Shown piece after piece: positions 9,451 through 17,178 of a stretch of 64,000 nucleotides of DNA. The first letter of the stretch is position 1. Every line of letters starts with the position of its first letter. Both the position numbers and the translations under genes were made by a program. The notes below the pieces were generated by a model, which was given only the letters and a program-made list of their open reading frames with translations, did not search any database and was not told where the DNA came from. Origin of the DNA: G965198795 sp965198795 (GTDB taxonomy: Bacteria; Pseudomonadota; Alphaproteobacteria; Rhodospirillales; Casp-alpha2); assembly GCA_965198795.1 (NCBI GenBank), contig OZ240674.1:2108001-2172000 (forward strand), in the 5' to 3' direction.

Positions 9451-9724
9451 AAAATCGGTCCGTGTGCGGATTTCTGGGCGTGTCCAGGGTGTTGGATTTC
9501 GGAATTGGACGAGGGGTAAAGCGGCGGCGCTGGGATTGACCGGCTGGGTTCGGAACCTATCGGACGGCCGGGTGGAGGCGCTGTTTTCCGGCGCCGCCGA
9601 AAGCGTCGATGAAATGCTGGAGCATTGTTGGAAAGGCCCCTTCCCGTCCAAGGTGACGTCGGTCGAGACCGAGCCCGGCGCGCCATCGGAAGACCTTGGG
9701 TTCACGCGGCTTCCGAACGGTTGA
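9434..9724 (+). CDS. acyP: Acylphosphatase
   Basis: 96 residues. The catalytic signature GRVQGVGFRNW contains the phosphate-binding loop and the catalytic Arg. The second signature, GWVRNLSDGRVEALFSG, contains the catalytic Asn. The enzyme hydrolyses acyl phosphates such as acetyl phosphate or 1,3-bisphosphoglycerate. The ATG at 9434 is chosen because ggggagg at 9421-9427 is ideally spaced; a TTG two codons earlier is the alternative. The 3' end overlaps the convergent lipB gene by 23 bp. Confidence 0.93.
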   Translation: MPTPHEKSVRVRISGRVQGVGFRNWTRGKAAALGLTGWVRNLSDGRVEALFSGAAESVDEMLEHCWKGPFPSKVTSVETEPGAPSEDLGFTRLPNG

Positions 9725-10376
9725 ACACCCCGTTGAAGGTGGCTTGAAGCGCCAGGTCCACGTCCGCCAACCCAACCGTCTGGCCCAGGGCCCACAGCGA
9801 GGTCACGCCGTGCTCCGCGACGCCGCACGGAACGATTCCCTCAAAATGCGACAGATTTGGATCGACGTTGAGCGACAGGCCGTGGAACGTCACCCATTTC
9901 CGGACGCGGACACCGATGGCGGCGATTTTCTCCTCGCGGTAATAATCCGCCGCCGGGGGCCCTTGCGGAACCCAGACGCCGACCCGTCCCTCGCGGCGTT
10001 CCGCCGTCACGTTGAAGGTCTTCAGCGTTCTGATAATCCATTCTTCCAGGCCGTGAACATAAGCCCTGACGTCGGCGCCGCGTTTCTTGAGGTCTAAAAG
10101 AACGTAGACAACCCGCTGTCCCGGGCCGTGATAGGTATGGCGGCCGCCCCGGCCCGTCCGGAAAACGGGAAAGCGGTCTGGTTCCAAAAGCTCCGCCGGG
10201 TCGGCGCTTGCGCCGGCGGTGTAGAGGGCGGGGTGTTCCAGACACCAGATTAATTCCGGCGCGATCCCGGCGCGAATTTGATCGACGCGTTCTTCCATGG
10301 CGGACATGGCGTACTCATACTCGACGGGCTCATCCGAGACGCGCCATTCGATATTGGGATCTGGTGAGGAGATCAT
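9702..10376 (-). CDS. lipB: Octanoyltransferase (lipoyl(octanoyl) transferase)
   Basis: 224 residues from the ATG at 10376; the frame stays open upstream through the tRNA, but that part is not protein. Signatures are CLEHPALYTAG near residue 45, GRGGRHTYHGPGQRVVY near residue 75, the catalytic Lys in EKIAAIG near residue 150 and the acyl-binding Cys in GIVPCGV near residue 183. LipB moves octanoate from acyl carrier protein to the lipoyl domains of 2-oxoacid dehydrogenases and the glycine cleavage H protein. It is transcribed towards acyP, and the two coding ends overlap by 23 bp. Confidence 0.95.
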   Translation of the reverse strand: MISSPDPNIEWRVSDEPVEYEYAMSAMEERVDQIRAGIAPELIWCLEHPALYTAGASADPAELLEPDRFPVFRTGRGGRHTYHGPGQRVVYVLLDLKKRGADVRAYVHGLEEWIIRTLKTFNVTAERREGRVGVWVPQGPPAADYYREEKIAAIGVRVRKWVTFHGLSLNVDPNLSHFEGIVPCGVAEHGVTSLWALGQTVGLADVDLALQATFNGVFNRSEAA

Positions 10377-10499
10377 GTTCGTGTTATTCCGCCAGAGGCT
10401 GGTGGTTGTGTGCTTGCGAGGCGGGCCTAGATTTGCTATCTGCCCGTCTTTCGAGATCGAAGGCGTCCGGAGGAGGCCGTCTTCAATCGCTAAAATAGT

Positions 10500-10586
10500 G
10501 CGGTCGTGGCGGAATTGGTAGACGCGCAGCGTTGAGGTCGCTGTCCGGTAACACGGGTGGAAGTTCGAGTCTTCTCGACCGCACCA
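10500..10586 (+). tRNA. tRNA-Leu (anticodon GAG)
   Basis: 87 nt. The acceptor arms are GCGGTCG (10500-10506) and CGACCGC (10576-10582), then discriminator A and encoded CCA (10584-10586). The anticodon stem cagcg/cgctg encloses the loop TTGAGGT, giving GAG. A long variable arm (tccggtaacacgg) marks a class II tRNA, and the T loop is TTCGAGT. It reads CUC/CUU codons. The AT-richer islet starts immediately downstream, as is common at tRNA integration sites. Confidence 0.95.
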
Positions 10587-10590
10587 TTTA

Positions 10591-10633
10591 AAAAACAAAG
10601 GGTCACGGCTGTATGGCGTGACCCTTTGTTTTT
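10591..10633 (+). terminator. Strong intrinsic terminator downstream of tRNA-Leu
   Basis: A perfect 17-bp stem pairs 10591-10607 (aaaaacaaagggtcacg) with 10617-10633 around a 9-nt loop. It has an A-run on one side and a T-run on the other, so it could terminate transcription from both directions. It most likely ends the tRNA-Leu transcript. Confidence 0.85.
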
Positions 10634-10743
10634 GAGAATTAAATGATACATAAATATTGTGCCGTTCTTTGTCGTTTAATTCCGGCTATGCGGTCGCCGC
10701 TAACATACTGTTTATAGAAAAAATAAATAAAAATTTTCGTTGA

Positions 10744-11301
10744 CCGGAACGTTTTAATCAGGACTTCCTAGAAACAAAATTTGGTCACAGCGGGGGAAGC
10801 GCCAAAGCGGTCATCCCGTTTCTGAAAAGACTTGGTTTCGTCGAATCAGATGGAGCGCCAACCACGCTCTACGATCAGTTCCAAAACGCGAAAACCCAAG
10901 GGACGGCAATTGCCCAAGGGATACGGAATGGTTTCAGCGAACTCTTTGATCGTAACGAGTACGTTTACGACCTGTCCCGAGACAAGCTGATCTCACTGGT
11001 CGTTGAGGTGACCGGAGGGACCAAGAACGACGCAAGAATTAAGGGTATTGTGGGTACGTTTTGGGCTTTGAAGGAGCAAGCGGATTTCGAAAATAAGGCC
11101 CCCATAGAGGACAGGACAATCCAAAAACCCGATGGAGTACAGACACCCGTTCCGATTAGTGACACCACAATTGGCGCTGAAGACAACGTTGAACTGCGAT
11201 TGGGATATACAATCAACCTCAATCTGCCAGAAACGACTGACCCTGAAGTATTCAACGCCATTTTCAAGGCGTTACGAGATAATCTGCTGAAAAACCCATG
11301 A
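10744..11301 (+). pseudogene. DUF5343-like gene lacking a functional 5' end
   Basis: The frame encodes about 185 residues beginning PERFNQDFLETKFG, then AVIPFLKRLGFVESDGAPT and GIRNGFSELFDRNEYVYDL. From memory this matches the internal part of DUF5343 (winged-helix-like) proteins. There is no ATG, GTG or TTG between the upstream in-frame TGA (10741-10743) and a GTG at 11008 that lies deep inside the domain. Above the TGA the frame stays open back to 10654. The defect may therefore be a nonsense mutation in a full-length gene or loss of the true N-terminus. The stop overlaps the ATG of the HEPN gene (ATGA), so the pair was translationally coupled. The DNA is visibly more AT-rich than its flanks. 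Confidence 0.65.
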
Positions 11302-11879
11302 AATCCGAAGAAGTGCTGAAATTTTTTGGTCTTAACAATCCCGCAATTGAGTCTGAGATTCGCAAGCTTGAGCGAGACCGCGACATTGACCTCGGGCATC
11401 GCCGAGACTCAGAAGAACGAATTGACCAAACCTATTACCCACAGTTTGTCGAACGGCTTAGGCGAGAAGCTTCTAGGATGTCGGCGAACTACGCCATCTT
11501 CTACTGCCTGGAAAACAGCATCCGGGAGATAATCTCCCAGAGGCTTGAGGAGGAGCGCGGTTCGGACTGGTGGGACGAAGCCGTACCCGAGGCAGTAAGG
11601 AAAAACGCCGAATGCAATCGCAAAAAGGAAGTTGCGTCGGGCGTTACACCCCGTTCCACGGATCTGATTGACTTCACAAATTTTGGCGAACTTGGCGAGA
11701 TCATCAAGTCGAATTGGACCATATTCGGCGACATGTTCCGCGATGTCAGGGCTGTTGAAAAGGTCTTGGCAACGTTAAACACGCTGCGTGCGCCAATAGC
11801 TCACTGCAAGGCATTAGCCGAAGACGAAGAGTTGCGCCTGGACTTGGGGCTTCGTGACTGGTTTCGGCAGATGGAATAA
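11298..11879 (+). CDS. Swt1-like HEPN-domain protein (putative ribonuclease)
   Basis: 193 residues, mostly helical and charged. It resembles the Swt1-type HEPN family. There is a helical block with YAIFYCLENSIREIISQRL near residues 65-85 and a C-terminal R-x4-H motif, Arg164 and His169 in LRAPIAHC. R-x4-6-H is the catalytic motif of HEPN ribonucleases found in toxins, abortive-infection and other defence proteins. It starts by ATGA overlap with the broken DUF5343 gene, the usual arrangement for functional partners. It lies between tRNA-Leu and a repetitive element. With its partner broken it may be inactive or orphaned. The HEPN call is by motif; the role in defence is an inference. Confidence 0.65.
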   Translation: MKSEEVLKFFGLNNPAIESEIRKLERDRDIDLGHRRDSEERIDQTYYPQFVERLRREASRMSANYAIFYCLENSIREIISQRLEEERGSDWWDEAVPEAVRKNAECNRKKEVASGVTPRSTDLIDFTNFGELGEIIKSNWTIFGDMFRDVRAVEKVLATLNTLRAPIAHCKALAEDEELRLDLGLRDWFRQME

Positions 11880-11960
11880 CACCTTGATTTTTCACCTCTC
11901 GTCATTGCCGCGCGGGCGGGGTCTATATGACGATCCCGCATGAAGCCAACGCGTCACCCC

Positions 11961-12078
11961 CGCGTTATTATTTCGCCGCCCCCGCGAAGGCGGGGGTCCG
12001 GCGCGGCGGTCCGCGTTCCGACCGATGAGCGATTGATAAAGGTTGCTCTGGATTCCCGCCTGCGCGGGAATGACAAAG
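11961..12078. repeat. Dispersed palindromic repeat element (REP/MITE-like), copy 1
   Basis: The element starts with cgcgttattatttcgcc followed by the hairpin cccccgcgaaggcgggggtcc. It ends with ctggattcccgcctgcgcgggaatgac in opposite orientation, with about 50 bp between. A close relative with the same ends lies at 26408-26584, and shorter relatives at 19081-19142 and 63740-63788. The rest of 11880-12256 holds no recognisable gene. Confidence 0.7.
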
Positions 12079-12256
12079 TAAGGGGGCGGGAGTGACGAAG
12101 GGATCGCCCTATGACGCCGAAAAGACCATCGGCGCCTTTAGGTCTTTCCAAACCTCGCTCGCGCCATGGCGTGGCTCACGTAAATAAAGACGCCGCCTAG
12201 GCGTCGGCTGGAAATCATATTAGGGTTCGCGCGAGGGCGGAAGGGAGCCTGGAGCG

Positions 12257-13792
12257 TTGGCGAAAAACGGCGGCAAACCGGAAAAAGAGGGGACGGGACA
12301 CCAAGAAAGCGCGGCCGTTGACGCGCTGGATAACGCCGCCGCCATCGGCGGCGCGCTCGAGCGAAGCCGCCGCAAAAAAAAGAACAAAAAGGAGAAGAAA
12401 AAGCCGGAAACGCTGGTATTGGCCGTTGGCGAGAATGGTGTCGAGAAAGCGATGGTCGCGGCTCTTGAGTCTGGTGAGGCCGCACGCGTGCGGGAGCTTG
12501 CCGCCGATCTTCACCATGCCGACATCGCCGATATTCTTGAGCGAGTCGCGCCCGCGCAACGTCCGGCCCTTGTCGAGGCGCTCGGTGACGAAGTCGGTGC
12601 GGAAGTCATTTCGGAACTGGATGAAACCGTTCGCGAGGACGTTCTGGTCGAAATGGATGCGGAGGCCATCGCCCAGGTCGTCCAGTATCTGGACTCGGAT
12701 GATGCGGTTGGACTGGTGGATGACATTGAGGATGACGCCATGCGCCGGGAGGTGTTGGACGCCATCCCCGATGTTGATCGCTCCCTGATTGAGGAAAGTC
12801 TGACGTATCCGGAAGAGTCCGCGGGACGCCTGATGCAGCGCGAGTTGGTCACCGTCCCGACTTTTTGGACCGTAGGGGAAACCATTGATTTCATGCGCCG
12901 CGCAACGGATTTGGCGGTTGATGACGCGGCCCCTTCGGAACTGCCGTCCGTGTTCTATGACATCTATGTGGTGGACCCTTCGCATCGGCCGGTTGGTAAA
13001 ATCGCGCTGTCCAAACTGTTGCGCACACGGCGGCCAGTCGCCGTCGCGGATTTGATGACGGCCGATATTGAGCGCATTAATGTGGAAACGGACCAAGAGG
13101 ATGTGGCGTTTTTGTTCCGCCAGCGCGACCTTGTGTCCGCGCCCGTGGTTGACGGCGGGGGACGGTTGGTCGGGTCGATCACGATCGACGACGTGGTGGA
13201 CGTTATCCACAAAGAGCATGAAGAAGACATCCTGCGCATGGCTGGCGTGGCCGATGACGACCTCTATTCAGCCATTCTGGCCACCACCAGGTCTCGTTTC
13301 AGCTGGTTGGCGGTGAACTTATTGACGGCGGTTCTGGCGTCCCTCGTCATCGGGGTGTTCGAGGCGACTTTGGAACAGGCCGTGGCGTTGGCCGTCTTAA
13401 TGCCGATTGTCGCGTCAATGGGGGGGAATGCGGGGACGCAAAGCTTGACGGTGGCGGTGCGCGCCCTGGCCACACGTGAACTGACAGCGACCAACGCATC
13501 ACGGGTGATTGTAAAAGAGCTGGTTGTCGGCGGCGTGAACGGCGTCATTTTCGCCGTGTTAACCGGCGTTGTCGCGTGGGTATGGTTCGGCGACCCGGTT
13601 ATCGGCTGGGTGATCGCATTGGCGATGATCGTCAATATGCTGGTGGCGGGGCTGGCGGGAGCCTCTATTCCCTTGATGCTGGATCGCCATGGAGTCGATC
13701 CCGCCGTCGCGTCGAGTGTTTTTCTGACAACGGTCACCGACGTTGTCGGTTTCTTTGCGTTCCTCGGATTGGCCGCGCTAATCCTTTTCTGA
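12257..13792 (+). CDS. mgtE: Magnesium transporter/channel MgtE
   Basis: 511 residues from a TTG at 12257 with gggag 8 nt upstream. The order is a ~50-residue Lys/Glu-rich leader, the MgtE N domain (helical repeats ADLHHADIADILERV and similar, residues ~70-180), a CBS pair (~195-320) and a C-terminal membrane domain of about five helices. The pore signature GGNAGTQSL lies near residue 392. MgtE admits Mg2+ and is gated by cytosolic Mg2+ bound at the N/CBS domains. The very basic leader (RRKKKNKKEKKK) is unusual in composition but precedes the domain cleanly. Neighbours do not suggest a shared role. Confidence 0.93.
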   Translation: MAKNGGKPEKEGTGHQESAAVDALDNAAAIGGALERSRRKKKNKKEKKKPETLVLAVGENGVEKAMVAALESGEAARVRELAADLHHADIADILERVAPAQRPALVEALGDEVGAEVISELDETVREDVLVEMDAEAIAQVVQYLDSDDAVGLVDDIEDDAMRREVLDAIPDVDRSLIEESLTYPEESAGRLMQRELVTVPTFWTVGETIDFMRRATDLAVDDAAPSELPSVFYDIYVVDPSHRPVGKIALSKLLRTRRPVAVADLMTADIERINVETDQEDVAFLFRQRDLVSAPVVDGGGRLVGSITIDDVVDVIHKEHEEDILRMAGVADDDLYSAILATTRSRFSWLAVNLLTAVLASLVIGVFEATLEQAVALAVLMPIVASMGGNAGTQSLTVAVRALATRELTATNASRVIVKELVVGGVNGVIFAVLTGVVAWVWFGDPVIGWVIALAMIVNMLVAGLAGASIPLMLDRHGVDPAVASSVFLTTVTDVVGFFAFLGLAALILF

Positions 13793-13835
13793 TTGCCCGC
13801 TTTACGTTTAGGTAAACGTTGGATAGCCTTCATCC

Positions 13836-14252
13836 ATGAAGACCGACAGCGGCACATTCAGGGTCGCCGAGTTTGCCGGCGAGTTTGGCCTCATCACACG
13901 AACCATTCGCTTCTACGGCCATAAGAGGCTGATCCCGCCGGTCCCGGACGGTCAACGCCGAGTTTATCGAGCCAGGAACCGGGTGCCCCCGCGTTTGATC
14001 ATGCGTGCTAAGCGCTTGGGACTCTTTCTTGAGGAAACCGCCAAAACAATCAACCTATATAACGTCGATCCGTCGCAACAAGCGCAACAGGCGCAATTGC
14101 GTCCGTTGCTCGAAAAAATCACTGAATGTAAACGCCAACTAAACGCCCGGCTGAGCGGTATCCGCGAAACGCTTGGCGGGTTGGAGCGGTTTGAGGCCCA
14201 ATCAAAGGCGCCGTTGAATGGGGGCGCGGACGGCGCCTGCCGGCCGGGTTAG
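13836..14252 (+). CDS. MerR-family regulator, LiuR-like
   Basis: 138 residues. The N-terminal winged helix-turn-helix is typical of MerR proteins (FRVAEFAGEFGLITRTIRFYG), followed by the wing RRVYRARNRV and a coiled-coil dimerisation helix. The C-terminus lacks a metal-binding Cys cluster. In proteobacteria, MerR proteins of this type (LiuR) control branched-chain amino-acid catabolism genes, and isovaleryl-CoA dehydrogenase lies just downstream. The next gene starts 3 nt after its stop, so the regulator is the first gene of the unit rather than divergent. Some usually acidic helix positions are changed (YGHKRL where YEDxGL is common), so it may be a diverged copy. Confidence 0.75.
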   Translation: MKTDSGTFRVAEFAGEFGLITRTIRFYGHKRLIPPVPDGQRRVYRARNRVPPRLIMRAKRLGLFLEETAKTINLYNVDPSQQAQQAQLRPLLEKITECKRQLNARLSGIRETLGGLERFEAQSKAPLNGGADGACRPG

Positions 14253-14255
14253 AAG

Positions 14256-15095
14256 ATGAGTTCCTCCACGAAAACGTCCCCGGGTCATTCACTCAAAGTG
14301 GCGCTCGCGGGAATTGGCGCTATTGGATTAAAGGTCGCCGTCTGGCTGGATACGGAGGCGGCGGATGGGTTGGAGCTTGTCGCCGTCAGCGCGCGCGACA
14401 AGGACGGCGCGCGGCGAAAACTCGCCGGTTTGTCCCGTTCGCCGGAAATCATGGAAGTCCGCGAGTTGGCCGCGCACGCCGATATTGTGGTTGAATGCGC
14501 GCCGCCTCCCTTGTTCCGCGACGTCGCCGGGCCTGTCGTCGAGGGGGGTAAAACACTGGTCGCGCTGACGGCGACCCAATTGCTGGTGAATGAGGATTTG
14601 GTTGAGCGCGCGAAGGAGACCGGCGCCCGGATTATTGTGCCGACGGGCGCGCTCTTGGGCTTGGACGCCGTTCGCGCGGCGGCGGAGGGCTCTATACACA
14701 GCATCGTCATGCGGACCCGGAAGCCGCCCGCCGGATTGAAGAGCGCGCCTTTCGTCGTCGATCAAGGTATCGTGCTGGATGGCTTGAACGAGGCGAAATG
14801 TTTGTTCTCGGGGTCCGTGCGGGACGCCGCGCAAAAGTTTCCCGCCAACGTCAATGTGTCTGTCGCCCTTGCTCTGGCTGGCGTCGGGCCGGATGAGACT
14901 CGCTATGAGGTATGGGCGGATCCCGAGGTTACGCGCAACACCCACTCCATTAAGGTCGATGCGGACTCGGCCCGTTTCGAAATGTCCATTGAGGGGACGC
15001 CCACAGAGGAAAATCCAGCCACCGGCAAGTTAACGCCGCTGTCGGTTATCACGACGCTTAAGGATATGGTGCGGACGCTGAGGGTCGGATCATAA
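14256..15095 (+). CDS. Aspartate dehydrogenase-like NAD(P)-dependent enzyme
   Basis: 279 residues. A Rossmann start KVALAGIGAIGLKVA near residue 15 is followed by VVECAPPPLF and the aspartate dehydrogenase C-terminal domain. The latter includes GALLGLDAVRAAAEG, PANVNVSVALALAG, a catalytic His in RNTHSIKV and the ending ENPATGKLTPLSV. Characterised members convert L-aspartate to iminoaspartate/oxaloacetate with NAD(P)+, feeding NAD synthesis or nitrogen release. Its place between a LiuR-like regulator and isovaleryl-CoA dehydrogenase suggests co-regulation with leucine catabolism. The actual substrate is open. Confidence 0.75.
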   Translation: MSSSTKTSPGHSLKVALAGIGAIGLKVAVWLDTEAADGLELVAVSARDKDGARRKLAGLSRSPEIMEVRELAAHADIVVECAPPPLFRDVAGPVVEGGKTLVALTATQLLVNEDLVERAKETGARIIVPTGALLGLDAVRAAAEGSIHSIVMRTRKPPAGLKSAPFVVDQGIVLDGLNEAKCLFSGSVRDAAQKFPANVNVSVALALAGVGPDETRYEVWADPEVTRNTHSIKVDADSARFEMSIEGTPTEENPATGKLTPLSVITTLKDMVRTLRVGS

Positions 15096-15173
15096 TTGAC
15101 GTTGATGTTTCCGTAAGCGTCAACCGCCGTCAAATGATAAAGCCGAGAAACTGGACAAGGATGTATTTCGATC

Positions 15174-16346
15174 ATGATTCCCAACGCTTATCCGACGTTG
15201 AGTTTTGATCTGGGGGAAACGGCGGACTTGCTTCGGACGTCGGTGATGGATTTCACCTCCAACGAGATCACGCCCCGCGCCGCCGAGATTGATGAAAGCA
15301 ACACGTTTCCTCGTGACCTGTGGCCGAAAATGGGCGAGTTGGGGCTCCATGGCCTGACCGTATCCGAGGAATACGGCGGCGCCGGCATGGGTTATCTGGA
15401 GCATGTGGTCGCAGTTGAGGAAATCAGCAGGGGATCGGCGTCGGTCGGGCTGTCTTACGGCGCGCACTCGAATCTCTGCGTCAACCAGATTTACCGGAAC
15501 GGCACGCATGAACAGCGGAAGCGTTACTTGAGCAAGCTCATCTCGGGCGAACATGTCGGCGCGCTCGCCATGTCCGAACCGGGCGCTGGATCCGATGTTG
15601 TCGGGATGCGCTTGAAGGCCGAGAAAAAAGGCGGCCGCTACATCCTCAACGGCAACAAGATGTGGATCACCAACGGCCCGCACGCCGATGTCTTCGTGAT
15701 TTACGCCAAGACCGACCCGGACGCGGGTCCCCGCGGCGTCACGGCGTTTCTGGCGGAGCGGGGCTGGAAGGGATTCAGTCAAGCCCAAAAACTGGACAAA
15801 CTGGGTATGCGGGGCTCGGATACTTGCGAGCTTGTTTTTGAGAACTGCGAGGTCCCGGAAGAAAATGTCCTGGGGGGCGTCGGCAAGGGCGTCAACGTGC
15901 TGATGAGCGGTCTTGACTACGAACGCGCGGTTTTGGCGGCCGGTCCCATCGGCATCATGCGGGCCTGCATGGATATCGTCGTGCCGTACCTGCACGAGCG
16001 GAAACAATTCGGCAAATCCATCGGCGAATTCCAATTGATGCAAGGCAAGCTCGCCGACATGTACACGGCCATGAACGCGGCCAGGGCCTACGTCTATGCG
16101 GTCGCCAAGGCTTGCGACCGGGGCGAGACCACGCGTAAAGACGCGGCCGGCGCCATTCTTTACGCGGCGGAGAGAGCCACCTGGATGACGTTGGAAGCCA
16201 TTCAATGTCTTGGTGGAAACGGCTATATCAACGATTACCCCACAGGCCGTTTGCTGCGCGACGCGAAACTCTATGAAATTGGCGCGGGGACCAGCGAGAT
16301 CCGGCGCTGGTTGATTGGGCGGGAATTGTTCGAGGAAACCGCGTGA
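15174..16346 (+). CDS. ivd: Isovaleryl-CoA dehydrogenase
   Basis: 390 residues of the acyl-CoA dehydrogenase fold. Signatures include LTVSEEYGGAGMGYLEH, AMSEPGAGSDVVGM, ITNGPHADVFVIYAKT and the C-terminal QCLGGNGYINDYP with GTSEIRRWLIGRE. Importantly, a Glu sits in GLDYERAVLAAGP near residue 250. That is the special catalytic-base position of isovaleryl-CoA dehydrogenases, and the usual downstream Glu is absent (GAGTSEIR). The enzyme oxidises isovaleryl-CoA to 3-methylcrotonyl-CoA using FAD and electron-transfer flavoprotein, the first committed step of the liu pathway present downstream. Confidence 0.95.
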   Translation: MIPNAYPTLSFDLGETADLLRTSVMDFTSNEITPRAAEIDESNTFPRDLWPKMGELGLHGLTVSEEYGGAGMGYLEHVVAVEEISRGSASVGLSYGAHSNLCVNQIYRNGTHEQRKRYLSKLISGEHVGALAMSEPGAGSDVVGMRLKAEKKGGRYILNGNKMWITNGPHADVFVIYAKTDPDAGPRGVTAFLAERGWKGFSQAQKLDKLGMRGSDTCELVFENCEVPEENVLGGVGKGVNVLMSGLDYERAVLAAGPIGIMRACMDIVVPYLHERKQFGKSIGEFQLMQGKLADMYTAMNAARAYVYAVAKACDRGETTRKDAAGAILYAAERATWMTLEAIQCLGGNGYINDYPTGRLLRDAKLYEIGAGTSEIRRWLIGRELFEETA

Positions 16347-16699
16347 GTCAGATCAAGGAATGGTTGGTGCGGGGCTGGCAAGGGCGTCTGCCGCTTTGGC
16401 GTGTTTTTTGGTGGGGCGCGGCGGCCTGGTTCGCCGCCTATTTCATCGTCAGCGGTTTGGGTTATTCCACCGTATATGCCGTTCGAACCGGATTCTTCGA
16501 AGGGTTCGGCGACCCGGGAGCCCAGGGACTGTTCGTCACGCGGGCCGCCTCTAAATGGATTGCGCTGGGCCTGTTCATTTGGTGGTCGGTATCTGTCTGG
16601 AAATGTGCGAAAGCCGAACCCGATAGCGGCCGTGCGCTGATGGCCAGGGGGCTCGTGGTCTTGCTGGCCGCCGGTAACATGTTGAATGTATTGATATGA
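16343..16699 (+). CDS. Small membrane protein, paralogue of the next gene
   Basis: 118 residues from a GTG at 16343 that overlaps the ivd stop (GTGA), so translation is probably coupled. Three hydrophobic segments are visible (about residues 22-45, 68-85 and 98-118). The motifs LWRVFWWG, VSVWKCA and ARGLVVL recur in the same order in the following protein as LWKVFWAYG, VSVWRCA and SRGFIAL. The two are therefore tandem paralogues. No known function is recognised. Their lodging inside a catabolic operon suggests a membrane role tied to these enzymes, which is inference only. Confidence 0.7.
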   Translation: MSQIKEWLVRGWQGRLPLWRVFWWGAAAWFAAYFIVSGLGYSTVYAVRTGFFEGFGDPGAQGLFVTRAASKWIALGLFIWWSVSVWKCAKAEPDSGRALMARGLVVLLAAGNMLNVLI

Positions 16700-17169
16700 G
16701 CGGATCTGAAGAAAAACCCGTCTTCGTTGATGTCTACGGCTCCGCCACCCGGTTGAGTAAGGGCGCGCCTGCGCCGCGGGACGAAGATGACGAACACTTC
16801 ATCCCGAAGTGCTGGGGCGGGCGTGAAGCGCTTTGGAAAGTATTTTGGGCGTATGGCTTTTTCGGCTCCGGTGTGGTCATGGCCATCACCTTTGGAACCC
16901 TGACCATTGTGCTTTTGGCCGGTTTGGCCGTGACGCCGGTCGACCTGCGGGGGGGGGCGTTGACCCTTTATTTCGCCGCCGCTCTGGGCGTGTTTCTGAT
17001 CCTGCCGTTCCTTGTCTGGATTCATGTCAGCGTCTGGCGTTGCGCGCCGAATGTCGAGGCGCGGAAGTGGACATACTGGTCGCGCGGTTTCATCGCATTA
17101 CAGGGTGGCTCGATCATCTATTGTCTCGCCGGAGCGGGCGCGTTCCTGCACGAGAATATCAAGCTTTAA
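16696..17169 (+). CDS. Small membrane protein, paralogue of the preceding gene
   Basis: 157 residues, starting by a 4-bp ATGA overlap with the preceding gene. A hydrophilic N-terminus of ~45 residues with an acidic run (PRDEDDEHF) precedes three hydrophobic segments (about 50-75, 88-112 and 130-150). It shares LWKVFWAYG, HVSVWRCAPN and SRGFIAL with its neighbour. The membrane cores look duplicated and the N-terminal extension is unique to this copy. No family is recognised. The thiolase gene starts 9 nt downstream after a good aaggag site. Confidence 0.7.
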   Translation: MSGSEEKPVFVDVYGSATRLSKGAPAPRDEDDEHFIPKCWGGREALWKVFWAYGFFGSGVVMAITFGTLTIVLLAGLAVTPVDLRGGALTLYFAAALGVFLILPFLVWIHVSVWRCAPNVEARKWTYWSRGFIALQGGSIIYCLAGAGAFLHENIKL

Positions 17170-17178
17170 GGAGATGTT

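Noticed and set aside
10377..10598. 74-codon N-terminal extension of lipB
   Set aside because: It reads through the tRNA-Leu gene in antisense; LipB signatures start after the ATG at 10376.
12215..13219. 334-codon minus-strand ORF across mgtE
   Set aside because: Shadow frame of a GC-rich gene; composition is His/Arg-rich and no family is recognisable.
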